Below are positions 10,119 to 21,115 of a DNA stretch of 64,000 nt, piece by piece. The stretch's first letter is position 1. The number at the start of each line of letters is the position of its first letter. Below the pieces are notes generated by a model. The model saw only the letters and a program-made list of their open reading frames with translations. It had not been told where the DNA came from and did no database searches. Source of the stretch: Hexactinellida sp. DTS-2022 (lineage: Eukaryota > Porifera > Hexactinellida). The DNA lies in NCBI GenBank assembly GCA_028753945.1, contig JAPNXP010000011.1, forward strand, positions 2,542,001 to 2,606,000, in the 5' to 3' direction. Both the position numbers and the translations under genes were made by a program.

Positions 10119-10755
10119 TGTGACGGGACTGAACTAATAACAAGTCAAATGACCGATATAAATAAGAAATATAGATAAGTTTAGCCATACATTAAGACTA
10201 ACTAGAATCTAACCTAACTATTATAGTAAGTATTAGTACCAGGCTTGGGGCTGATTACGATTACAATCGTAATCGATTACAACTTTTCCTGTAATCGTAA
10301 TCGTAATCATAATCAAGCTTTTCTTGAAGGATGTAATCGTAATCGTAATCGTAATCACCCCCTAGTAATCAGCCCCAGATATGGCACCAGGCCCCCCCAA
10401 ATTTTCCACAATAACTTTAAATAAGGATATAGTTTTAGGGTTCGCTGATCTCATTGCACCTCCAAATATATATCCGGCCACTACAAATAATTCTTGGTGG
10501 CTACCCCCATGCACACGGGCATTATTTTTCGTGCGCATGAAACTCCGGGGCTTAATCGAAACAATCGTAATTGCATCGTAAAGAAATGAATTGTAATCGA
10601 TTGTAATCGATTACAACATTTCCTGTAATCGTAATCGTAATCATAATCAAGCTTTTTCTGAAGGATGTAATCGTAATCGTAATCGTAATCACTCACTAGT
10701 AATCAGCCCCAGGTCTGATTAGTACTATGGTTTGCTAACAAACCCTAACGTTACA
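10119..10755 (-). repeat. 5' LTR of the gypsy element (interrupted by a MITE)
   Basis: TGTGACGGGACTGAACTAAT at 10119 to …CCCTAACGTTACA at 10755, matching the left LTR. A 478-bp MITE plus its target copy splits it after ATTAGTAC. Without the insertion it is about 151 bp. Confidence 0.85.
10240..10717. mobile_element. hAT-like MITE built of GTAATC repeats (478 bp)
   Basis: Ends CAGGCTTGGGGCTGATTAC and (inverted) CAGACCTGGGGCTGATTAC, with a perfect 8-bp duplication ATTAGTAC (10232-10239 and 10718-10725). Much of the element is iterated TAATCG/GATTAC words on both strands; the centre holds a non-iterated spacer starting ATGGCACCAGGC. The left LTR of the gypsy element supplies the empty site. Relatives are at 21309 and 54025. 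Confidence 0.9.
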
Positions 10756-11057
10756 TTACTATTAGGTTCCACAATATTTAATTAAAAACAACCGGCAATT
10801 AATATGAAAAGGCATGCGTTTGGAATTAAAGCTTTAACGAAGGCCCGAGCGAAAGATGTATGAACGTGCGGAGCGCGAACGAGCAGCATGTACTATTGAA
10901 CGTTTGGTGGGACGAAAAATTGGGCGTAGCATGTGCCAACCAGAAGAAGCACACCCTCATCCCATCTGTTAGGGTTTATATAATCTGTCTACTGCACATT
11001 TTAGTTAAACAACAATAATAATATTCATATTATAAATACGTACATATTATAAATAAA
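10756..11057. other. Intergenic stretch
   Basis: About 300 bases with no gene recognised. Confidence 0.4.
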
Positions 11058-11208
11058 GGGAATACTTATCCACCGATCATCGGCGTTTGTATTAAAAACC
11101 TCGCTACTTTCTACCGATGATGTTTTTTATAGACATAAAAAAAACAATCGGTAGAATGTAGCGAGGCTTTTTAATACAAACGCCGATGATCGGTGGATAA
11201 GTATTCCC
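11058..11208. mobile_element. 151-bp near-perfect palindrome with 9-bp target duplication
   Basis: Two arms of about 73 bases (starting GGGAATACTTATCCACCGAT and its complement ending at 11208) are separated by a few bases near AGAC, with only a few mismatches and one indel between arms. It is flanked by a perfect 9-bp repeat ATAAATAAA on each side. A 9-bp duplication fits a MULE-type fold-back element. It has no coding capacity. Confidence 0.8.
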
Positions 11209-11571
11209 ATAAATAAATACGTGTATACATAGCCTACTATACATAAGGCCTCACAGTAACTTGTGGATTTTGGACCAGGGATGTAGGAGTCGACCTAACT
11301 ATTTTGTTACAAAATATATTGGTATATGGTTTTAATAGGTTAATGTAGGGTATAATAACGTATTCTAGATAATGAAGGCACAAAACTACTACTTTAATCT
11401 ACTTTTTGAAATTTGAAATATTGGAATTTTAGTCAACCCATAAATGTTAATTATATTATAGTATATTATGTATATTTAAACACTATACATTTAAACTTTG
11501 TCATTTCTCCAATTCATTTCAGATTTAGCATTACATTCAAGCAGTATACGTATTATTTCCTCACGTTTACA

Positions 11572-12888
11572 ATGCCCAGCCGCTGTTCGGCTCCCGGATG
11601 TAGAAGCAATTATTATGATGACGAGCGAATCCCAGTGTTCAAGATGCCACACAAACCAGACGAACTTGGACACGCTTGGATTCGAGCACTCCACAGAGAT
11701 GATATTCATGAACTCAAGACTGTGCACGTTTGTTCCTTGCATTTTAAGGAAGAAGAAATTGAACGCACCTACAAGGTACCGAATGGCGATGGGACATATC
11801 GAGAGATGCCACGAAAGTACTTAAACCTTAAAGAAGGAGCTGTACCATCCATTCTACCCGGATGCCCGAATTATTATTCTACACAAACTACCAACAAACG
11901 TAGTCGACTTTCTATTGAATCTAAAGAAGAAGAACTCTTCTCACAAGCATTACATCTTAGCCTGAAATCGAATATTGATGAGAATGAGAGGTTTATATTG
12001 AACAGTTTTCAGGATTTGCAAGATAAGTTACCAATTATTTGTATTTCTAATATCTTATCATATTGGTATCCCAATCCGAATTCTTTGATTTTTATGCGCC
12101 CTCGTTTAGATAATAACAAAATTCTAGTTAATATATATTTGACAGTAGAAATTGATTTATCCGTAAGAGCATATCGTAATGGCCAAATTTTCCCGCTTTC
12201 ACGAATTTTTGTGAGCGACACACGTCATCTTGAAACTTTATTAGATGAAATTGCAGTTATCTCTGATAATTCTGAAACGTCTCATGCCTGTACTTCTAAT
12301 GATTCTCATATTGCATCTGCTGGAATTCATATACAACAAGTTATCGATAATATCAGTGATAAAAAGTCAGATGAAGAGTTCCACAATTCTCCGGAAATTT
12401 CAAAACTTCAATTTATTCATTGCCAACTTCAAAACAGTCTAATTCCGAAAAACAGGCGACGGTATAATATATTAACACAGGTGTTATCCCTTAAAACACA
12501 TCTAATTTCACCTTCTTGTTATAAATATCTCCAGAGTATGTCTTGCCTATCTCTTCCTCACTTCAATACTTTAGAAAAATTGTATTCTTCTTTTGGACTT
12601 GATAGTGATTTCTTCACATTTCTTAGACAATCTACGCAATATTTTTCTCCACAGCAAAAGCATGTAATCATTAAGATGGATGAAATACATGTGAAGTCCG
12701 ACATTTCTTACAAAGGAGGTCAGATACTTGCTTCCAATCTTGATGCCGATGATTCTACGAAAACTGTTTTTGCTATTATGGTGTCCAGTTTGTATAAGAA
12801 ATGGTCGTGTGTTGTCCGTTTACTTCCATGTGCTTCTGTCCCAGCTGAGAAGTTGTTTGACACAATTAAATCTTGTATCTCTGTCTAA
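11572..12888 (+). pseudogene. THAP-domain P-element-like transposase, C-terminally truncated
   Basis: A DNA-binding THAP zinc finger starts at the chosen ATG (11572; upstream in-frame residues are AT-rich leader): MPSRCSAPGCRSNYY, then VFKMPHKPDELGHAWIRAL and VCSLHFKEEEIE, the C2CH pattern, followed by the closing P residue region near KEGAVPSI. About 250 residues of variable linker follow. Then comes the conserved P-type core: IIKMDEIHVKSDISYKGGQI and TKTVFAIMVSSLYKKWSC, where DEIH carries the first catalytic Asp. The frame stops at SCISV (12888), where related proteins continue for several hundred residues, so the distal catalytic half is absent, replaced by an unrelated hAT piece. The 439 codons are open, suggesting truncation rather than general decay. 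Confidence 0.8.
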
Positions 12889-12951
12889 CTAAATGTTATT
12901 CTAAAATAATCGGAAATTTTACTATTTACTGTAAACTTTTGAAATATCCTT

Positions 12952-13251
12952 TTAGAAACTAAGGGAATCTAAGGATGAGTCACTCAAACTTGACTTTGAT
13001 TTAGTAATGAAGAGACAAGCAGAAGAAAAAGCTCTTTCAGCTTCTACACTGGTAGACGGAATATTATAGAGGGAATATTCTAACAGGAGTATATTCTTTG
13101 ATTTGGTTCCGGTTACCTCAAAAAGTTTGAATTCTTTGTTCAGAGTATCGGATTCACTCTCCAAATTTTTGCTGGATACTGTCGTATAACTTTTGCGAAT
13201 ACATTCCTTTAATTCATCAATCAGTGGATTTTCCGAAAAGGTAATATTCAA
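12952..13251 (-). pseudogene. hAT transposase C-terminal dimerisation fragment
   Basis: The frame reads KNILLLEYSLYNIPSTSVEA, then ERAFSSACLFITKSKSSLSD. This is the hAT-family dimerisation block (…PaTsvesERlFSaag…). Only this last ~100 residues is present and no ends were found, so it is an isolated fragment lying tail-to-tail with the truncated THAP gene. Confidence 0.75.
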
Positions 13252-13521
13252 ATTTTCAGGTTCAACAATTTCATATATTTCGGATCAGTTCTCTGTCTCC
13301 AAGTTCACCGAATATAATCTTTTAATAATACATTTAGAATTATTTTGCATTTAAAAACGCCATGTGTTGATTTTTAGTGCTTCTATAGCGTAATCCGAAG
13401 CCTTTTATATAACGCAATACCTGGGTATTCGGATTAAATTATCCGGGTATCGAATCTCATTCAATTCTTTGGAACCGAGGATTTACCCGGGTATATGAGA
13501 ACCTGGTAACACCCCTAGTGT

Positions 13522-14370
13522 TTAGCCGCGAGATGTTGTCTGGATAACACAACGAATCGCTATGTGACCAGGAATCTCGCGTTTCCTGAGGGAAATGAAT
13601 CCGCGATGCCGTTCAACCATGGCGGGAGCTTCGTCAGTGGCGCACTGTATGATGTTCTTCATTGGTATCCCTTTATCTTCGTAGAAATCCTTGACAGCCT
13701 CAAATAACAATATGGCTTGTGTAACTGCTGGCAATGATATAATGAATAACATTTCTTCTTTTTTCTCCCTTTCATGCACAAACCGTACGTAACCCATCAG
13801 TAATGCTTCGTTGTCTCTGACCGTGGACTCATCAATCTGAAAGGCATGAACTGTTCTAGACAAGATCTGAACCAGCTGCGACTCGACGTCACCTCCCATC
13901 TCATCGATGCGTCGCTGTACCGTATCTTTTCTGAGCGGCACTGTACTCTATACCGAAGTGGAACTTTGACACATGACCGTCTCTATTACTTCCTTGACAC
14001 ACGGCAATATAAGTTTTCTCCAATGGTGTGCGGCATACCAGTTTTTGCGATGATTAGCGAGATATTGTAAGAAGCTGTCAATCCATTTTCCAGGCGTAGG
14101 TCTCTCAAGATTAGCGAAGAGATTTTTTATGTTTCTCTGCTTTTCCGAGTCTGCTTTCATTTTCTTGAAATCTGCGTTCAGTTTGCTGGGATGCAGTCTC
14201 ATAAGATGGTCCTTCAGTCTACTCGGTTTCATTGCTTCATTAGAAAAGAGGTTGCCGCAGATAAGACACTGCGGTTTGGTAGGATCGTTAGGACTGGGTA
14301 TAAGTCCAAATTCTAGGTAATTCACGTCGTATAGGCGATTTTTCTTTCCTTTTACAAGGCGGTGGTGCAT
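13522..14370 (-). pseudogene. BED-finger hAT transposase (SCAND3/ZBED5-like), truncated and frameshifted
   Basis: From the ATG at 14370: a BED-type zinc finger (CLICGNLFSNEAMKPSRLKD, HLMRLHP) then KTWIDSFLQ-like helices. After a frameshift near 13945, the second frame begins PLRKDTVQRRIDEMGGDVES, with FQIDESTVRDNEALLMGYVR and later CATDEAPAMVERHRGF, the DxxPxM region of this hAT clade. It ends at 13522 before the usual H-C-x-L-H box and C-terminal dimerisation domain. Similar proteins are abundant in animal genomes as SCAND3/ZBED5/GTF2IRD2-like repeats. Confidence 0.8.
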
Positions 14371-14574
14371 CCCAAGACTCGCGATGGAGAAATAATGACC
14401 TAGTAAATTTCTAGATTATAGGTAGATGAAATCACACAAACATATACACACATAAAACTACACAAAATAGCGTTCCTCTTTCTACGTCGTCTACGCTTAG
14501 CCTGTGCAGAAATAGACATTCTCCCGTCGCCCACCGAGTACAATATCGCCCCCCGATCGTTCCTAAACATTTTA

Positions 14575-14655
14575 TCACCCCTGACCGTTTTATCGCCCAC
14601 CTCGAGTCTCGTATCGCCCCCTAGGGGGCGATATTGCCCACGTTGAGAAATACTG
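14575..14655 (-). repeat. hAT terminal end of the BED-finger element
   Basis: Read on the minus strand from 14655: CAGTATTTCTCAACGTGGGC followed by ATCGCCCCCTAGGGGGCGAT and further TATCGCCC repeats. This lies upstream of the pseudogene in its own orientation, so it is its 5' end. No matching 3' end was found, consistent with truncation. Confidence 0.7.
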
Positions 14656-15059
14656 GGCTAGATTCAACCACCTATTACTAATGAATATCAACAAAGAAAA
14701 ACTAGATAGCCTCGATTTGGATATTATTTCCACTGAATTTGTGCAGGGGAGTCAGCACCGCCTCAAGATCTTTGGCAAGTTTTAGTTGAATTGCGAAAGA
14801 ATGAGCTTCCTTAAACATTAGTATCCATTAACTAACTACTGTTGATTTAGTAAGCATAACAAGCACTCAACTTATTTTAAGAACATTATTAGACTTGAAA
14901 CTGCTTAATTATTACTACGTATTTTCTAAGATTTGCATTTGATTAATTAATAGTAAATAATTATATTAATATCACCAGGCTGAGTAGTAGTGGCGTATAA
15001 ATCTTTATAATTCATGCATATGCATCCGAACTTCATTTTACTGCTTTTCATGTTCTCCA
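14656..15059. other. Intergenic, AT-rich
   Basis: No gene or clear repeat seen. Confidence 0.4.
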
Positions 15060-16617
15060 GGCACGAAATGGAAAACCAATAAACAGATACAGTCGAGGAA
15101 TCAAACTAGTTTTGTCAAAGATCGAACTAAGATATCACAACTCTCAAAAGACAAGCTTAATTTGAAATCTTCAAAAAATGATTGCCAGTTATTTTCCGGA
15201 TTATATATCGGCTGTCAAAACCGTGGAGGAAACCTTGATGATTTATTCGAGCATGTGAATCAGGTAAATCCTTCTTCAATTTCAGGTGGTGGTTTATTAG
15301 CGAGTGTGAAGTTGGCGCAGTATTCAACTGAGCACAGATCAAATCCAAATTTGATCACTTCCCAAAATTGGATTTGGCTAAAAATTACACACCTTAAAGG
15401 GGAGATACGGACGTTTTATATTCTGGATAAAAATCAGAAAAAAATTAATTTTTTGTATTTATTTTTTACATTATGTCTGAGCACAAAAAAAACATTTTTG
15501 ACAACTATTTTTCAAATTAGAATTCAAAATTTGGCAAAGTTTGTATACATGTTTGTGACTATGGGACGTTTCTTATGTCAAAATATTTTTTAAAAATATT
15601 AATTTTCCTAAGAAATACAATTGAAACAAGTTTGCACTTATTCACTGATCACGTCACTACCCTTTTAATACATTTTCAACTGAGCATACTTCAAGTTATA
15701 ATTTTAGACACTTCCCAATGTTGGAACTGGACAAAAATGGTGTCATTCAATAGAGAAGACGTTTATATTTCAAAAATATATATATTGATTTCAATTGTTT
15801 TTGCACTTAATGATCTATTAAACAAAATTCAAAATTAGAAATATTTTCTAATTTCCTGTATTGCCCAACATTGGGGTAGCTAGCATATCTCGTTTAATGT
15901 GCTCCGGACGTTCTTCCCATCATTTTTGGTGCAAACTAAAATTCAAGAGTTTAAGGCATCCAGCACCCTTTAACACCCCTGTATCATAGTGGTTTCAAAT
16001 TATTTTATATAAAGGATTTGTAGGATTCATTAACAAACGAATTTAATCAACCAACAGATTGTTGCTACCAAAACAGTTTTATTGTAATACCCGCAAACAA
16101 TTGTATAGAGATGGTATTTATCCTAAACAAATTGAATCCTTGTGTGTTTTAATGACAACTGAATCAATGTTACCACTATTTACTAAGAGTTTGTTAGATT
16201 TAGAAAGTATAGTTATAGGAGAGGTCATAATTAATAGTTCAGAGAATACTTTTATTGACGATAACCCTGAAAATTTTGAAAAAGATACCTATAGAAAAAC
16301 TTCCCCTTTTGGGAGACATTTTGAGGGGATCTACAGTGAAATCTGTGCTAAAGATTTAAAACTAAAACAATCGACATTTCCTAACAAATTTATGTTATTA
16401 CCCACAAATCCTAGAATATATCTTAACTTATTATATGCCATTGCTACCACTTTGGAGTGGAATTATATTAAACAAAGTATATGGAAACAGGGTTTCAACT
16501 GATACTAATTCGCAGTTGGAGAACTGGTTTAAAATAGTTAAATATTCCATATTTAAATCAAAAGTAAATATTCGAGTTGGCGATTTTGTGCGACAAATTT
16601 TTGTACATACAGGATAG
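15060..16617 (+). pseudogene. Unclassified transposase-like protein, copy 1 (N- and C-terminal parts)
   Basis: Two coding islands belong to one family whose second copy is at 56530-59110. The N-terminal island (about 15060-15340) includes GCQNRGGNLDDLFEHVNQ and ASVKLAQYS. The C-terminal island (16059-16617) includes KTSPFGRHFEGIYSEICAKD, then a frameshift near 16430, then MPLLPLWSGIILNK and SQLENWFKIVKYSIF, KVNIRVGDFVRQ. Copy 2 has the matching MPILPLWSRILLSR and NWFRIVKHPIFES. Proteins with the xNWFxxVK ending recur in many animal genomes and behave as transposons, but I cannot assign a superfamily. About 700 bases between the islands hold no recognised coding sequence. Confidence 0.55.
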
Positions 16618-16644
16618 ATTGGCCGCATATACATTTGCATTTCA

Positions 16645-16760
16645 CCAGGGGCGTCAGAAGGGGGGGGCACAGGGGGGCATGTGCCCCCCTCAAAAATCTC
16701 GGTGCCCCCCTCATCTGTGCATCCCCTAGGCTGTGCCCCCTTCCCCTGTCCTAATAGAAG
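16645..16760. repeat. G/C-run repeat, probable MITE remnant
   Basis: CAGGGGCGTCAGAAGG at the left and CCCCTTCCCCTG at the right, with repeated GTGCCCCCCT inside. No target duplication was found. Confidence 0.4.
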
Positions 16761-16892
16761 AAATAACAACACCTATGATATACACGAGTTCAAATGTCAT
16801 GATACTACTGCTCTTATTCGATGTGAAACTATCAAAAAAGACATAAAATCACGTGGGGTTTTATACTACTAAGAATTAGTTTTGGTCTGTGC

Positions 16893-17077
16893 CAGGGTTT
16901 CATCCAGGCGTATGCGACGCGCCTGTAGGCGCGTAATTTCAAAAGGAAACTTTTCTAGGCGCGCGAAAATTGAGAGATGCTCCCATAGACGTAATACAAA
17001 TTGAGCATTTTAGGCGCGTGTGAGCGAGCTCTAACCTAATCTAGGCGCGCGGGAAATTTTGCCTGGATGAAAGCCTG
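16893..17077. mobile_element. hAT-like MITE rich in AGGCGCG (185 bp)
   Basis: Ends CAGGGTTTCATCCAGGC and (inverted) CAGGCTTTCATCCAGGC, flanked by perfect 8-bp GTCTGTGC (16885-16892 and 17078-17085). The interior repeats the word TAGGCGCGnG. Confidence 0.9.
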
Positions 17078-17811
17078 GTCTGTGCCGCCTCCCCGATAAC
17101 ACGCTTCCGACCAGGCAAAGGAGGAAAATTAGCAAAAATAGTTACATAAATCCTGACATGAATAAAATAGATATAGTATTTGGAAAGTTAAAAGAGACGT
17201 ATTTAAAAAGCCGCAAAAAAAGCATCCAGATAGTTTCCACGAAAAACAACTAAATCAAAATAAAATAAAGGAAAGAAAAAAGCTCAACAATATACTACCA
17301 ATCCCGGCAAGTGAAATTGAAATTATAACTGACTCAGATATCATAGCACTAGGTACAGTTTTAGTTATATTACCACCCTTCAAAAAACTCACACTCTCAG
17401 GTCAAATACAGTATGTACTAATTTAGGATTACCATTCTGTAACCAAGTTTTTTGTACAATTGATTCCGATAACGTAATACAAGTTACACTGTATACATAC
17501 ATTTTGATGAATTGTTATGTGCAATAATTTATTATTCTTCATATATTCTTGGCACATCCTACGCCATTTTTACCCTTCTCAAGGGTCTGTGAAAAATTTT
17601 ACACAAAAAAGTAGTTATTTTTCTATTTCGTCTTGAAATTTGTATTAAAATTTTTTTGTAGAAAATGCACTTGCTATTGAACCTCCTATAATTATTTCTA
17701 CATGCAACGAATATCTTTTACGCATTCACTGTTATTTTTCTTTAATTCTGTTATTCGTATTCATTGTTTCCTGCTTCATTAGATTTCTATTTTGTGGATT
17801 TTAGCTGTGCA

Positions 17812-19434
17812 ATGCCTCGAAATTGCAGAAATTCTCCCAAAATTTTTGCTATGTTAGTGGAAAGTATACCACTATTGATCAAAGGTACTTTGGCTGCCAT
17901 CTTGGTGATCAAGACAAGCTATGGGCTCCTCACAGTGCATGTAAAACATGTGTAGAAAATTTACGCTTGTGGTATGCAGGGAAGCGAAATAAGATGCCAT
18001 TTGCAGTTCCAATGATATGGAGAGAATCGACATGCTGTGCCACAGATTGTTATTTCTGTCTTACCAATGTAGATGGTATCACGAAGAAAAACAAGGGCAG
18101 TGTTGTATATCCTAATGTCCCGTCAGCAATCAGACCAGTCCCGCATTCAGATAATTTGCCTGTCCCAGTTCCATCGGTGGAAATGTTTGATACAATCAGC
18201 GATAGTGATAGAAGTGGGGATGAGTTTGAGTTCATCCCACGACAAAATGAAAAGTTGCCTCAGCCTTTTGACCAAAATGATCTTGATGACCTAATCCGAG
18301 ATCTTAATTTGTCGAAATCAACGTCAGAGATTCTTGCTTCACGTTTGAAAGAGAGGAATCTGTTACTTCCAGGAACGAGAATTACAAAAGATCGAAATAG
18401 AGAGCAAGAATTTCTTCAGTTTTTCAAAATGCAGGATTCAATTGTACGTATACTGTGTAGATGTTCTTGGTCTTGTAGAAAATCTTGGAGTAAAGTATGA
18501 TCCAGTTGAATGGCGCTTATTCATTGATTCATCGAAAAGAAGCTTGATGGGAGTGTTGCTCCACAATGGAAACAAGCTAGCGTGCATTCCAGTAGCACAT
18601 TCTGTCCAACTGAAGGAGAGCTACGACAACATGAAACTCCTCCTAAATGCTCTAAAGTACTCCTTACATCAATGGTTAATTTGTGGAGATCTCAAAGTAA
18701 TTTCTTTACTTCTCGGGCAGCAAGGTGGATACACAAAGTATCCATGTTTTATGTGTCTGTGGGATAGTCGAGCAGACTCAAGACATTACGTCCAGAAGAT
18801 TTGGCCAACACGTGATGAATTGGCTCTTGGAGAACACAATGTTGTAAAGGAGCCACTAGTTGAGCGAAAAAATGTGTTGTTGCCACCTCTTCACATAAAA
18901 CTTGGACTAATGAAAAACTTTGTGAAAGCGTTAGCTAAAGATAGTGCAGGTTTTTTATACCTTGTCCAAAAATTCCCTGCAATTTCAGATGCGAAGATTA
19001 AAGGAGGTATCTTCGTTGGACCACAAATTCGAGAGTTGTTTAAAGATCATGTATTTGTTGCTAATCTAAATAATTTAGAAAGTAACGCGTGGCTCAGCTT
19101 TCAAAACGTGGTGGAAAACTTTCTGGATAACCACAAAGCAGACAATTATGTTGATATAGTTGAGGAGCTTGTAGAGAATTATAGAAATATCGGCGCAAGA
19201 ATGTCAATAAAAATTAACTTCCTTGATTCTCATTTGGACTATTTTCCCTTCAATCTTGGCGCATTAAGCGAAGAATAAGGGGAGCGATTTCATCAGGACA
19301 TCAGCGTGATGGAGACCAGATATCAAGGGAAATGGAATTGTAATATGATGGCGGACTACTGTGGTGTTTAAAACGTTCAATACCAGATTTTGTGCACAAA
19401 AGAAAATCAAAGAAACAACAATTTATAGAAACTT
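17812..19434 (+). pseudogene. Widespread unclassified repeat-family gene (GERFHQD type)
   Basis: Recognisable by its conserved blocks: MPRNCRNSPKIF start, GCHLGDQDKLWAPHSACKTC, STDCYFCLTN-like (ATDCYFCLTNVDGITKK), YPNVPSAIRPVPHSDNLPVP, EWRLFIDSSKRSLMGVLLHN, ICGDLKVISLLLGQQGGYTK, LPPLHIKLGLMKNFVKAL, NFLDSHLDYFPFNLGALSEE, GERFHQDISVMETRYQGKW. Near-identical proteins are multiplied in arthropod and other invertebrate genomes, so it is almost certainly carried by a transposon; its enzymatic role is unknown to me. Lesions: frameshift near 17847, frameshift near 18445, a TAA at 19276-19278 right before GERFHQD, and a frameshift near 19372. Confidence 0.75.
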
Positions 19435-19624
19435 GAATTTGTAGCTGTTGCTAACAATAATATGTTTGAAATGGATGTGATTACAATTAGGTAGATTGAA
19501 CTATATTGTTAATTAAGTAATATTTATAGGTGATTTTCTTTAAAATATTCAAACCTAAAAATATAAAAATTCATACCCGTTGTGAGAAAACGGCTTTTAG
19601 AATTGAAATCAGCGTCTCAAACTT
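19435..19624. other. Short AT-rich spacer
   Basis: No feature recognised. Confidence 0.4.
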
Positions 19625-20060
19625 TGTTAAATCCAGGTATTAGAACAAGATCATCATCAAAATATTTTTGTCTTGTATATCAGTGTTATTAATTTAAATG
19701 AACTAGTTCCATCATTAACATTTAATATTCCAGGCGATGGAAATTGTGTCTTCTCCAGCCTATCATATTTAGTACCTGGTAGTCTTGACTGTAGTTACAA
19801 AATACGAGTATTACTAACAGATAATTTAATGGGTAAGCTTGACGAATCATGTATGAAATTTATTCAAAATAAATTCCCCTTAACTTATCGAAATACAAAA
19901 GAATATGTAAATAAATCCCGTATGCGTCTGAACCAAACTTGGGGTGGGGATATTGAACTATTTTCTATTGCCTTAATTCTTAAAACTGATATATGGGTGC
20001 ATACATCAGATATGGGTAATAAGTGGATGATTTATTCTGGAAATGGGGCTAACAGGAGTA
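19625..20060 (+). pseudogene. OTU-type cysteine protease domain, truncated
   Basis: OTU enzymes remove ubiquitin. FNIPGDGNCVFSSLSYLVPG has the Asp and catalytic Cys box (DGNCxF). TWGGDIELFSIALILKTDIW is the second conserved OTU block. The His box expected next (nHYd) is missing: the frame runs into a tandem repeat at 20061 with no conserved sequence beyond GNKWMIYSGNG. The open frame starts at 19673, with no obvious host promoter. OTU domains of this type are commonly carried by animal DNA transposons, so it is more likely transposon cargo than a host gene. Confidence 0.75.
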
Positions 20061-20152
20061 CGACAACTCGCATCATGACAATTCGCAACACGACAACTCG
20101 CAACACCGACAACTGGCAACGCGACAACTCGCAACATCGACAACTCGCAACA
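20061..20152 (+). repeat. Tandem repeat, six units of about 15 bp
   Basis: Six slightly varied copies of CGACAACTCGCAACA replace the end of the OTU reading frame. Confidence 0.9.
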
Positions 20153-20205
20153 AATCTGATTGGACAATTAATGAACTCGTACAATGTTGGAACAAATGTA
20201 GTATA

Positions 20206-20244
20206 GGAACAATAGATGTGTATTCCATACACCTCTATTGTTCC
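20206..20244. repeat. Short palindrome
   Basis: Arms GGAACAATAGATGTGTA and TACACCTCTATTGTTCC pair over 16 of 17 positions around a 5-base loop. Confidence 0.7.
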
Positions 20245-20351
20245 CATAAGAAAAATCCCATTTGTTGTCAACAGGAATTCTCGTAGTATAAATAGATCTT
20301 GTTATTTACAACGTGTATTTTTAACAGTACAATTTTTGCATTCTTTACACT

Positions 20352-20921
20352 ATGGCAGAACTTCCGAGTGAATATTTCACTTTAACCCGGTCTCAGAGAG
20401 GAGCAATGAAACTAGTCGAAGGAGGGTAAGAGGCTTTTGCAAGGCGATTATACATACCAAAGGCGCATAGATTGTTAAACGGACGAATGTTCATCTCCAT
20501 GCACCAGATGGAAAGACAGCTATTTGCTGTGAAGTGAAGGCTAGAACAAAGAGAAAAGCTATAGACTCGCAAGATAGCTCCCATCAGATAATAGGCGAAA
20601 GTCTTCAAACTATATCGGAGGGTGTTGCTGCTAAGTTACCTAAGTTCAATAGCCTCAAGCGCTCCATACAACGTCAGCGAGTGCGCCACCTAGCAGCTCC
20701 AGTACAACCAGCTACTTTGGAGCACCTCAATCTCCCGGAAGAATACAAGAAAACTTCTAAGGGCGAACAATTCCTCCTCTACGATTCTGGTTCAGACACG
20801 CAGAGGATTCTCATCTTTTGTACACAAAGGAACCCGTAGATGTTGAAGTTATCCAGGATTTGGTTAGCTGATGGGACGTTTAAGACAATTCAACCAGGGA
20901 TGTTTTCAAGATCTAGCAAAT
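20352..20921 (+). pseudogene. MULE-type transposase N-terminal fragment
   Basis: Starts with a FLYWCH-like region (LTRSQRGAMKLVEGG, then a shifted frame with CCEVKARTKRKAID), continues with SSHQIIGESLQTISEGVAAK and EQFLLYDSGSDTQRILIF, then WLADGTFKTIQPGMF, which carries the first catalytic Asp. At least two frameshifts and a stop. It ends abruptly after the first motif; the rest of the transposase is absent. It belongs to a different subfamily from the complete MULE at 24214-26114. Confidence 0.75.
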
Positions 20922-20929
20922 AATCAAAT

Positions 20930-21115
20930 TTGTAATATACGGTCCATACTTTGAGTCGATTAACAATAAAAGAATAACGATTAAACGACATGTTGTTCAG
21001 AGCAAATTTCACGAGCGAGATATTATAAGTAATGCACGTATACGTACAAATCGTATTACATTATACGTAATACGTATCCAATAAAAGACATATTAAACAA
21101 CTAAGTGTTTCAGAT
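20930..21115 (+). repeat. Dispersed repeat, copy 1 of 2
   Basis: Shares about 185 bases, same orientation, with 32553-32743: GGATTAACAATAAAA-like and GAGCGA…CGTATTACATTATAC blocks, ending CCAATAAAAGACATATTAAA. No coding. Confidence 0.7.

Larger units (their letters stand above)
5477..10755 (-). mobile_element. Ty3/gypsy LTR retrotransposon, full-length but degenerate
   Basis: Both LTRs are present (left 5477-5769, right 10119-10755) and flank, on the minus strand, gag with zinc knuckles, protease, reverse transcriptase, RNase H and integrase, in the gypsy order. LTRs are about 144-151 bp once the MITEs inserted in each are removed, and they share nearly all bases (TGTGACGGGACTGAACTAAT… to …CCCTAACGTTACA). 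The target duplication is TTAC (5473-5476 and 10756-10759). A purine-rich tract (AAAAGGGGGTGA on the minus strand) abuts the left LTR as expected for 3' end priming. Several frameshifts and a changed catalytic residue in reverse transcriptase show it is inactive. It is an ordinary genomic retrotransposon; no envelope gene is seen. Confidence 0.9.

Noticed and set aside
20061-20152. CRISPR-like array
   Set aside because: The 15-bp units are contiguous without unique spacers, in a eukaryotic sequence; it is a simple tandem repeat.
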